Assembly (NCBI GenBank): GCA_041589295.1
Contig: JBFHVZ010000035.1
Span: forward strand, 1-22,272
Reading direction: 5' to 3'
Length of the DNA stretch: 22,272 nt
DNA from: Bermanella sp041589295
GTDB taxonomy: Bacteria > Pseudomonadota > Gammaproteobacteria > Pseudomonadales > Oceanobacteraceae
In this document: positions 6,504 to 12,916 of the stretch, piece after piece
Layout: every line of letters begins with the position of its first letter
How positions within the stretch are numbered: the stretch's first letter is position 1
Notes under the pieces: model-generated
The model's input: the letters and a program-made list of their open reading frames with translations, nothing else
What the model was told of the DNA's origin: nothing
Database searches by the model: none
Translations under genes and position numbers: made by a program

Positions 6504-9374
6504 TTAAAAATTCGAGTAACTAATACCCAGCTTATAAGTAGGACCATAGTCTTCGTACTGCGCGTTATAACGACTTTCATTCACATAAGTGTAGTACGGT
6601 GCGTCGGTTAAGTTGCTTACTTCGAAGGTGGTCTTAAATTGTTCTGTCACATGATAGCCCGCACTAAAGTCCCACTGGGTTTGTGCTTGCTGGTACACAT
6701 CCTGTTGCTTGTCTGTCAGGTCACCCACAGATAACAGATAGTCTGATTTATAGTTGGCCGCTAGACGCAACTGCAAACCTTGTTTGTCGTAACCCAGCAT
6801 TAGGTTTCCGGTTACGTCAGAATGATTCGGCAGCGCAATGTCACGCTGCACACGTTCGCCATCATCATAGGTTTTAATGCGCGCATTGGATTCACTCACG
6901 GTCACGTTTGCACCCACCAAAACACCGTCGAATGGTGAAGGCAATTGGGTGAGCTTTTGTGAATACGCTAATTCAACACCGGTTAACGTAGCGGCATCAC
7001 CGTTGCGGTAGGTTTTTACCTCGTCATAGTCTGCCCATTGTGGCGAACCGGCTAGGTCGGTTTCAAATACAAACTGACTGATAGATTTATGGAAAACAAA
7101 CGCAGACACCACACCGGCGGTCCCCATAAAGTGCTCTATGCCTAGGTCGTAGTTACTGGCGGTCATGGCATCCAGCTCTGGATTGCCAAATTCGGCTTCT
7201 TCACCGTCGTCCACAAAGCTGGGGGCCATTTGCTCGAACGTCGGACGCACCACCGCGTTGGTCCATGCAGCACGCACCTGAGTGCCATCGTTTAGTTGAT
7301 AGCGCACATGTAAGGCGGGCAACACATCACCGTATTGGTTATCGGTTTTCACCGCCGTAATCTTTTCGCCATCATAGGCAGCACCTTTGAATCTGTGCTT
7401 CGTATGTTCATAACGCACACCTGTAAGCACGCGCCAGTCATCAATATCAATGCGCCCCATAACATAAGCGGCATTAATGTCTTCGTTCACCGTGTAATCG
7501 GCAATGCTGGATTTTTCGGTATCTAAGTAGTCCTGCTTATTCAGTGTCGAAAGCAAATCATTCACTTTGTCAGCACTGATGCCAGGACCAAATTTATCTA
7601 AACCGTAATCGGGGGAGGACTGAGCAAACGCCGTCATGGCCAAGTCGGCTTCGGCTACGCCTGCATCGGTAAAATCTTCATAAACGTATTCGTTTTCATC
7701 CAAAGATTTTTCACGCTGACTGGCTTTGGCACCAAATTTAATCAACGCAGGGTAGTCATTGATATACAAATCGCGGGTAATGTCGAACTTGTAACTTAGC
7801 TGTTCGTCTTCTGTGTAGGCGTCTGTGTACTCGACTTCTTTTAATTCGTAACTGGCCGGGTCGTAGTAGTCGGCACCGGCGATCAGTTGTGGTTGGCGTG
7901 AATCACGGTAGCCCATACCATCGAGCTCACCCGCTTCGAATACCGCACCACTGATGCCGCCGGGTTCGTCTTCGTTGGCTTTGCTGTAGCCCACAGCGTA
8001 TTCAATGGTCCAATCGTCGTCGAAGTGCTCACCACCAAAGGTTGTGGCCAATAGCGTTTGCGTTTCACTACGGTCTTTTAGTTCGCGTTTAACCTCGGCT
8101 AAGCCAGTATCACCTTGTGCACGGCCAGCGCCTGAAAATTCTAGTTCGTTGTCGTCATTCAGTTCTTCTTCACCAAATTCCACAACATTGGCTAACCGGG
8201 TTTCTGTGTCTTTGTATTCACTGTAAAGCGAGTGCAAAAACAATTTGTGATTGGCGTTGATTTCGTAATCAAAATTCAAAGCCGCCCCTAAGCGCTCGCG
8301 CTCAATGGCGTAATGACGCTGTTCAATTTCTTCAAGTTTGCCTGCACCATCACCAAAGTCCCAAGCACCGCCGGTTTCGACGTTGTCGCTACCAAAGCGG
8401 CGTTGTTCCCAACTTAATGCACCTGCCACACCCAACTTTTGTTCGCCGTTTAATGCAAAGGTGTCGCCACCACTGATCGCATACGCTGGGCTGGTTTGGT
8501 CTGTATGTTCATCGTAACTGGCTTCGGCGCGTACGGTATAAAACGCACCTTGTCGATCAAGGGCCGATAAGCTTTCCACTTCGATGGCACCACCGATGGC
8601 GTTGGCATCCATGTCGGGGGTTAATGTTTTCGTGACAACCAGTGAGCTCAACAAATCGGCGGGCACCACATCTAAGGCAACAGCACGTCGACCGGCTTCT
8701 GGCGCAGGTAGTTGCGTACCGTTCACACTAACCGCATTAAGATCGGGCGATACACCACGCACGCGCACAAAACGGCCTTCGCCTTGGTCACGCTCAATGG
8801 ATAAGCCAGGCACGCGTTGCAAAGCTTCGGCGGCGTTGCTATCAGGTAGCTGCCCAATGGCATCGGCATTTATGGCGCTAATCATATTGTCGGCATAACG
8901 CTGGCGATCTAACGCACGTTGAATCTGTGCGGCCTGACCAATGACCAGAATTTCTTCTTCCGCCTCTGCGTTATGGGCGAGATTGCTTTTTAAGGTGAGC
9001 GCCAAGCGCGTGGTTGTTTCGTCTTCAACGGTTAAGGTTTGGGTTTGCAGTACATTGCCTGCCATGCGGACCTGCAACTCGTATTCACCGGCTGGTAATT
9101 GGTTAAGACGAAAGCGACCTGCGGTCTCAATTAATTGTTCACGCTGTTGCTGGGTGCCCTGATGGGTAACACGCACCACCACACCGTTCAAAGGTTGTTT
9201 GCTTTGATGATCGCTCACCGTGCCTTCTAACTGACCGTCGGCATAAGCTAACGAACTGGTTGCCACGACGGCTGTAAGAGCGGTTGCAAATGCGGTGGTA
9301 AATGCGGTTGTAAACGCGGTTGCTCGCGACACAGCGCTGACCAGTGGCCGCTGTTTAAACGATGGTATTTTCAT
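6504..9374 (-). CDS. TonB-dependent receptor, probably for phytate
   Basis: A 956-residue outer-membrane receptor that would use TonB/ExbBD energy to import a substrate into the periplasm. In order: signal peptide 1-45 (cleavage AYA/DG) with an odd Thr-Ala-Phe repeat at 19-37; a carboxypeptidase-regulatory-like Ig domain (about 47-130) common in this receptor class; a possible TonB box 'EEEILVIGQ' (139-147); a plug domain with 'LPDSNAAEALQRVPGLSIER' and 'RVRGVSPDLNAVSVNG'; then a beta-barrel ending in Phe ('KLGISYSNF'), as outer-membrane proteins do. Plug motifs place it with the large Xanthomonas/Caulobacter-type TonB receptors. A clear ribosome binding site AGAAGG (9381-9386) lies 6 nt before the ATG. 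It is the first gene of the set followed by phytase and alkaline phosphatase, from which phytate or another phosphate ester is inferred as substrate. The class is sure; the substrate is not shown by the sequence. Confidence 0.93.
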   Translation of the reverse strand: MKIPSFKQRPLVSAVSRATAFTTAFTTAFATALTAVVATSSLAYADGQLEGTVSDHQSKQPLNGVVVRVTHQGTQQQREQLIETAGRFRLNQLPAGEYELQVRMAGNVLQTQTLTVEDETTTRLALTLKSNLAHNAEAEEEILVIGQAAQIQRALDRQRYADNMISAINADAIGQLPDSNAAEALQRVPGLSIERDQGEGRFVRVRGVSPDLNAVSVNGTQLPAPEAGRRAVALDVVPADLLSSLVVTKTLTPDMDANAIGGAIEVESLSALDRQGAFYTVRAEASYDEHTDQTSPAYAISGGDTFALNGEQKLGVAGALSWEQRRFGSDNVETGGAWDFGDGAGKLEEIEQRHYAIERERLGAALNFDYEINANHKLFLHSLYSEYKDTETRLANVVEFGEEELNDDNELEFSGAGRAQGDTGLAEVKRELKDRSETQTLLATTFGGEHFDDDWTIEYAVGYSKANEDEPGGISGAVFEAGELDGMGYRDSRQPQLIAGADYYDPASYELKEVEYTDAYTEDEQLSYKFDITRDLYINDYPALIKFGAKASQREKSLDENEYVYEDFTDAGVAEADLAMTAFAQSSPDYGLDKFGPGISADKVNDLLSTLNKQDYLDTEKSSIADYTVNEDINAAYVMGRIDIDDWRVLTGVRYEHTKHRFKGAAYDGEKITAVKTDNQYGDVLPALHVRYQLNDGTQVRAAWTNAVVRPTFEQMAPSFVDDGEEAEFGNPELDAMTASNYDLGIEHFMGTAGVVSAFVFHKSISQFVFETDLAGSPQWADYDEVKTYRNGDAATLTGVELAYSQKLTQLPSPFDGVLVGANVTVSESNARIKTYDDGERVQRDIALPNHSDVTGNLMLGYDKQGLQLRLAANYKSDYLLSVGDLTDKQQDVYQQAQTQWDFSAGYHVTEQFKTTFEVSNLTDAPYYTYVNESRYNAQYEDYGPTYKLGISYSNF
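9280..9327 (-). repeat. 12-bp tandem repeat inside receptor signal peptide
   Basis: Four adjacent 12-bp units on the plus strand: GCGGTTGCAAAT, GCGGTGGTAAAT, GCGGTTGTAAAC and GCGGTTGCTCGC (9280-9327). A more decayed unit lies next to them at 9268-9279. Being a multiple of three, the array keeps frame and encodes the repeating Thr-Ala-Phe/Thr-Thr-Ala-Phe hydrophobic core of the signal peptide (residues about 17-33). Confidence 0.85.
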
Positions 9375-9438
9375 AACTTACCTTCTCAAAAAATACACAT
9401 CACATTCCATTTACACAGACGAAATAGAAGATCTCTTG

Positions 9439-9471
9439 TGCAAATGTTTATGTGGGATGTAAACGTTTATA
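9439..9471. promoter_or_regulatory. Pair of 14-bp operator-like motifs upstream of the receptor
   Basis: TGCAAATGTTTATG (9439-9452) and TGTAAACGTTTATA (9458-9471) agree at 11 of 14 positions and start 19 bp apart, close to two helical turns. The second contains the perfect palindrome TAAACGTTTA (9460-9469) with a central CG, the form typical of LacI-family operators. They sit 65-97 bp upstream of the receptor start, where a regulator would act on this operon. The binding protein is unknown and no LacI-family gene is in the window. Confidence 0.45.
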
Positions 9472-9511
9472 GGAATGCGTAATTAATTGAGCGGCAAACT
9501 AGGCCCGATAT

Positions 9512-9529
9512 GTGTCACCTCTGTGACAG
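9512..9529 (-). promoter_or_regulatory. Pho-box-like dyad upstream of the phytate gene set
   Basis: On the minus strand this reads CTGTCACAGAGGTGACAC. The first heptad matches the enterobacterial PhoB half-site CTGTCAT at 6 of 7 positions; the second, after the standard 4-nt gap, matches at only 4 of 7. It can equally be read as a perfect dyad TGTCAC-N4-GTGACA. It is about 140-155 bp upstream of the receptor start. Phosphate control would make sense for these genes, but the match is partial. Confidence 0.3.
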
Positions 9530-9680
9530 TCTGAGTTTAAAGCGGTGGCGTTACCCCACCTATGATGTTTTTGTAAACGACTTTGAGCTGATATGACCTG
9601 CTAAAACATTTAACACCACGGCAGGCCAGCCGAAGGCCATCCTGTTTTATGCACACTGCGACCAAACGAAAGTCCCTGCA

Positions 9681-9716
9681 CGGGCTATTGAACGGGCTAT
9701 TGAACGGGTTATTGGG
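9681..9716. repeat. 12-bp intergenic tandem repeat (three units)
   Basis: CGGGCTATTGAA occurs twice exactly (9681-9692, 9693-9704), followed by a third unit CGGGTTATTGGG with three changes (9705-9716). Its sequence is unrelated to the 12-bp array in the receptor gene. No function is evident. Confidence 0.9.
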
Positions 9717-9830
9717 CGAGTAATTTGGCACGCAGTGCACCTGCTTATGCTGTTTTTCTTAATGTCAGCTAAAAAACCATGAGCTAATTTGACCCGGTGT
9801 TGTTTTTCAGCCCATCGGCCTTAAACAACT

Positions 9831-9872
9831 AACTACTAACAACAAACTACTAACAACAAACTACTAACAACA
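9831..9872. repeat. 14-bp intergenic tandem repeat (three perfect units)
   Basis: AACTACTAACAACA is repeated three times without change at 9831-9844, 9845-9858 and 9859-9872, with partial units on both sides. It ends about 80 bp before the chosen start of the GGDEF-like gene, so it probably lies in its promoter or 5' leader. The run is almost free of G on the plus strand and should be unstructured in RNA. Confidence 0.95.
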
Positions 9873-9951
9873 AACAATGGCCATTGTGAAACCAAATTGT
9901 CATTTTTCACTGCCAAGCTATTGCCGCCTAATATCTCTTACTGAAGCAGCC

Positions 9952-10863
9952 ATGACACCTTGGATTCATCTACACCGCCGTAAACTTGCGCTGATTTTTG
10001 CACTATTAGCCTGCACCCTTGCGTTTAACCTGACCTTCGGCGACAGCAAAGCCCTACAACAAATCGACTGGATGGATGTATTTGGTGAAGGCGGCAGTGC
10101 TTTGGCGTTTGCCGTGTGGATTATGTTGATATTAGGCAGTCGGCCAGCGGGGCGCGTTACCGATCTATTAACTCTTGGGCTTGGTTTTATGTTGTTGGCC
10201 TTTTGGCAAGACACACTTGATGAATTCATTCGTTTACCCGACGAATTATGGTGGGACCACACACTGGAATCCATTTCCATGCCCGTGGGCATAGCATTGC
10301 TCACCTACGGTTTATTTCACTGGCACCGCGAACAAATCAGCATTAATACTCAACTAAACAAGCGCGAAAAAATCTTTCGCGATCACAGGTTAATTGACCG
10401 CTTAACACAGCTTGGTCGCGATGATTACCTGATTCAGCAATTTAACTTGCCCGAACAAAACACGAACGATGCACTGCTCATGGTACAGCTTGATGACTTC
10501 GCCGCGCTGAGCCGAACCTATTCACACACCGTACTGGACCGATTGCTCTCTGACCTAAGTGACGTGTTGCTGGCCAACTTACACAGCGACGATTTGTTGT
10601 GTCGCTATGCCGGCGAACGTTTTGCCATTGTGCTGCGCAATACCTCCCGCGATTATGCACAAACGCTGGCTGATGAGTTACAACATGCAGTACAACACAC
10701 TGCATTCAAACCGGATGCGAACAGCCGACAGCGTCTGCACTTATCCTTGCAAACCGCCATTGCATTTCGTGAAAACGACAGCGCCAGCGCACTCGTTAAA
10801 AAAGCAAATGAGCGCTTAAATGCGAATATGTCCGCCCACGGGACACATCCCGAAGCGGCCTAA
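9952..10863 (+). CDS. Four-TM membrane protein with degenerate GGDEF domain
   Basis: A 303-residue protein with four predicted membrane helices (about 11-29, 47-63, 70-86, 108-124), a short helical linker, and a C-terminal domain (about 140-290) shaped like GGDEF diguanylate cyclases. The family start motif appears as 'DRLTQLGRDDYL' (149-160). The signature itself is changed: 'RYAGERFAIVL' has AGERF (220-224) in place of GGDEF. No RxxD inhibitory site is seen before it. Loss of the first Gly and of the Asp/Glu pair makes c-di-GMP synthesis unlikely; it may bind nucleotide, act as a sensor, or have another role. The start at 9952 was chosen over the ATG at 9877 because the first 25 codons of the longer form look non-coding and follow the repeat array without a ribosome binding site. 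The AraC gene begins 1 nt after its stop, so they form one operon. Confidence 0.8.
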   Translation: MTPWIHLHRRKLALIFALLACTLAFNLTFGDSKALQQIDWMDVFGEGGSALAFAVWIMLILGSRPAGRVTDLLTLGLGFMLLAFWQDTLDEFIRLPDELWWDHTLESISMPVGIALLTYGLFHWHREQISINTQLNKREKIFRDHRLIDRLTQLGRDDYLIQQFNLPEQNTNDALLMVQLDDFAALSRTYSHTVLDRLLSDLSDVLLANLHSDDLLCRYAGERFAIVLRNTSRDYAQTLADELQHAVQHTAFKPDANSRQRLHLSLQTAIAFRENDSASALVKKANERLNANMSAHGTHPEAA

Positions 10864-10864
10864 T

Positions 10865-11935
10865 ATGTCGAACACTGAACCTACTGGTTACATGCAAAAC
10901 CGTTTTGAGCAAAGCGGCTACGAGCAAGACAGTCGATTTCTTTACGCGCATCACCAACCTGCGTTATTACTAGAGCTACTCCTTAGCCGCCAGTTGGATG
11001 CTAACAAAGCACTTAAAGGCACCGGACTTTTCTATGACGATTTCCTGTCTGGAAATCACCGTATTACACCACACCAGTTCTCTTTATTAATTAAAAATGC
11101 GCAGCAGCTATTACCCGATACCGATACAAGTTTTCGCTTGGGCGCCAAACTTTGGCCCGGACACTATGGCGAACACAGTCAATTGCTAACAGGTAGCGAA
11201 AATCTGCACGACATTTTGAATACACTACACACGTTTCGCCAACGGCTTTCTCCTTTATTAGTGCCTTACATTCGCTACGACGATCAGAATTGCTATGTAC
11301 AGTGGATAGATGCCATTGGTTTAGGTGATAACACGCAATTCGTATTGGAAGCGTACATGAGTGGACTAACAGCCTTACTAAATTGGTTAAGCCCCGTGGC
11401 GCTACCTTGGCGCTATTACTTTGTCTATTCAAAACCCAAACAAGTTGCAGACTACGACGTCAGCTTAGGCGCCAATCTTCACTTTGATTGCGGTATAAAT
11501 TTAATGGTCATAGACAAAACGTTTTTAAACCAGCCGCTCACTCACAGCGCACCTGCGAGCACACACGCTGTGCTGAAAAAACAGTGCCTGAACACAGCAC
11601 ACACGACACAGTCTGGTTTTATCGAAGCGGTTTATGGCTACTTGGTTGAACAGGCGTCGGCGTCGCCTTCGTTAGAATCAACGGCGCGGGCATTTGGTAT
11701 GAGCAGTGCTACTTTCAAACGCAAATTGAAAAAGCATCATTCGCAGTTTCAACAACTTCACGATGCCGCTCGTTTGCATGTCAGCCTATATTTATTTCAT
11801 GTAAACGGCTGGACCAACGAACGAGTCGCGGCGTATTTGCATTTTAATGATGCCACTAATTTTCGGCGTGCTTTTAAACGATGGTCAGGCTTCACACCCA
11901 GCGAAAGCCGGGCAAGAAGTCTTGGGCAATTATGA
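10865..11935 (+). CDS. AraC-family transcriptional regulator with Arabinose_bd-like N-terminal domain
   Basis: A 356-residue regulator. The N-terminal part (about 30-215) resembles the Arabinose_bd-type ligand domain found in regulators of the OruR/ArgR-like AraC branch, with 'LLLELLLSRQLDANKALKGT' near its start and 'FRLGAKLWPGHYG' typical of that group. The C-terminal about 95 residues carry two helix-turn-helix units: 'LESTARAFGMSSATFKRKLK' and 'VAAYLHFNDATNFRRAFKRW', followed by 'SGFTPSESR'. The ATG at 10865 was chosen because it is 1 nt after the stop of the GGDEF-like gene and begins a sensible protein; an in-frame ATG at 10820 would overlap that gene by 44 nt. The pairing suggests that the membrane protein and the regulator share a signal, which is inference. 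The effector and target genes are unknown. The gene runs into the convergent acetyltransferase with a gap of 10 nt and no visible terminator. Confidence 0.88.
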   Translation: MSNTEPTGYMQNRFEQSGYEQDSRFLYAHHQPALLLELLLSRQLDANKALKGTGLFYDDFLSGNHRITPHQFSLLIKNAQQLLPDTDTSFRLGAKLWPGHYGEHSQLLTGSENLHDILNTLHTFRQRLSPLLVPYIRYDDQNCYVQWIDAIGLGDNTQFVLEAYMSGLTALLNWLSPVALPWRYYFVYSKPKQVADYDVSLGANLHFDCGINLMVIDKTFLNQPLTHSAPASTHAVLKKQCLNTAHTTQSGFIEAVYGYLVEQASASPSLESTARAFGMSSATFKRKLKKHHSQFQQLHDAARLHVSLYLFHVNGWTNERVAAYLHFNDATNFRRAFKRWSGFTPSESRARSLGQL

Positions 11936-11945
11936 TGTTCACAGG

Positions 11946-12611
11946 TTAGTTGGGCATATCAATGTCTTGGTCTAACTGCGGTAGTTGCGAATCGTCATAG
12001 TCTGGATTGAGCCACACAATAATGGCCGCATTACCGTCGGACTCGGTGTCCTCTGGAATGTAACCTTCGATAATGCCGCAGTAGCTAAACCCTTCACGAA
12101 TCTGAAAACTTAGCACCGGGTCTTTAAAGTCCCCCCACACTACTTTTTGCGCGTAGAACTCGGCGGTCATTTGCGTTGCATGTTGGTGATAGCCGGGTAA
12201 ACGACCACACGCAATAATGCGTTTTAAATTCATTTGTCGGCAAATTTCACGGCGCGCTTCGTAAAGCAAATGTCCAACACCTGAGCCTTGTACGTCTGGG
12301 TCTACAAACACTTCTGCACCGTACAGGGTTTTACCTTCTGGAGTGTGGGTTTTAAACGTGCCGTTGCTGGTGATTTCTTTCCAAGTATGCGCTTCGGCCC
12401 ATTCGTCCCACACCACCACAAGCGAACTAGCACAGCCGACGATCGCACCGTCCAACTCAACGACCAATTGTCCTTGCGGGAAAATGCGAATTTGGCGTTC
12501 CATTTCTTCCGGTTCCCATGGCGGGATATCGGGATAAATTTTGGTTTGTAAGGCAATCAAAGCGGGTATGTCTTCGATCTGTGTATTTCGTACCTGCGCT
12601 TGATGTTCCAT
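11946..12611 (-). CDS. GNAT-family N-acetyltransferase
   Basis: A 221-residue cytoplasmic acetyltransferase of the GCN5-related (GNAT) family, using acetyl-CoA. The acetyl-CoA motif A is clear: 'VFVDPDVQGSGVGHLLYEAR' (101-120) with Q108-G-S-G-V-G113 after a beta strand. The N-terminal fold is as expected: 'RNTQIEDIPALIALQTKIYP', then 'QLVVELDGAIVGCASSLVV'. The C-terminal part contains 'QIREGFSYCGIIEGYIPEDT', seen in the GNAT branch that is often joined or adjacent to a carbon-nitrogen hydrolase; no such hydrolase is present here. The start at 12611 has GGGAG about 10 nt upstream; the longer form starting at 12632 adds seven residues and lacks a ribosome binding site. The substrate cannot be told. 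It stands alone, divergent from the subtilase gene and convergent with the AraC gene. Confidence 0.88.
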   Translation of the reverse strand: MEHQAQVRNTQIEDIPALIALQTKIYPDIPPWEPEEMERQIRIFPQGQLVVELDGAIVGCASSLVVVWDEWAEAHTWKEITSNGTFKTHTPEGKTLYGAEVFVDPDVQGSGVGHLLYEARREICRQMNLKRIIACGRLPGYHQHATQMTAEFYAQKVVWGDFKDPVLSFQIREGFSYCGIIEGYIPEDTESDGNAAIIVWLNPDYDDSQLPQLDQDIDMPN

Positions 12612-12693
12612 GTTCGTTTCTCCCATAAACATTTTTCAAGCCGCTGCTTATTAACCTGCCAGTTGAGTGAACTCGCCTTAGCCGTCTACAAAA

Positions 12694-12722
12694 TTGAATA
12701 GTAAGTGAGATGATTGTATATC
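12694..12722 (+). promoter_or_regulatory. Possible sigma-70-type promoter for the subtilase gene
   Basis: TTGAAT (12694-12699) is followed after 17 nt by TATATC (12717-12722), matching four of six bases of each consensus hexamer. It lies about 195 nt before the subtilase start at 12917, in the 305-nt region (12612-12916) between divergent genes, where nothing else stands out. The match is weak and could be chance. Confidence 0.25.
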
Positions 12723-12916
12723 AACTCATGCCAATAACAGCTTATTTTGATGCTGTGCGGGTTACACCGTCTATCAGGATGGCTTGAATGGGCCATGGAC
12801 ATACCGGTTTTGGGTTTTTACTCTGCAGCCGCCAGCATGGATGTTGGCCGCTTAATAAGTCGTCGTGGCAAATCTTGCTGGCCATTCTCACTTGTAAACC
12901 GTTAAGGAAAACAATT

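Larger units (their letters stand above)
9375..9951. other. 577-bp regulatory and repeat region between divergent units
   Basis: No convincing gene is seen between the receptor (minus) and the GGDEF-like gene (plus). The half nearest the receptor holds two operator-like 14-mers and a Pho-box-like dyad. The half nearest the GGDEF gene holds a 12-bp triplet array and a 14-bp triplet array. The 67-codon minus-strand frame at 9537-9740 owes part of its length to the 12-bp array and resembles no family I know. No clear -35/-10 pair could be assigned to either flanking gene. Confidence 0.6.

Noticed and set aside
9537..9740. 67-codon minus-strand open frame between the receptor and GGDEF genes
   Set aside because: No ribosome binding site or recognisable family; part of its length comes from the 12-bp tandem repeat, giving a low-complexity N-P-F-N-S-P-F-N-S-P stretch.
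9877..9951. Upstream 25-codon extension of the GGDEF-like protein
   Set aside because: The ATG follows directly on the 14-bp repeat without a ribosome binding site, and the added residues do not look like part of a membrane protein start; 9952 begins a typical basic-then-hydrophobic N-terminus.
12788..12916. Upstream 43-codon extension of the subtilase
   Set aside because: It would place the signal peptide inside the protein, and the residues look non-coding; 12917 has a good ribosome binding site and signal peptide. It is not the missing propeptide.
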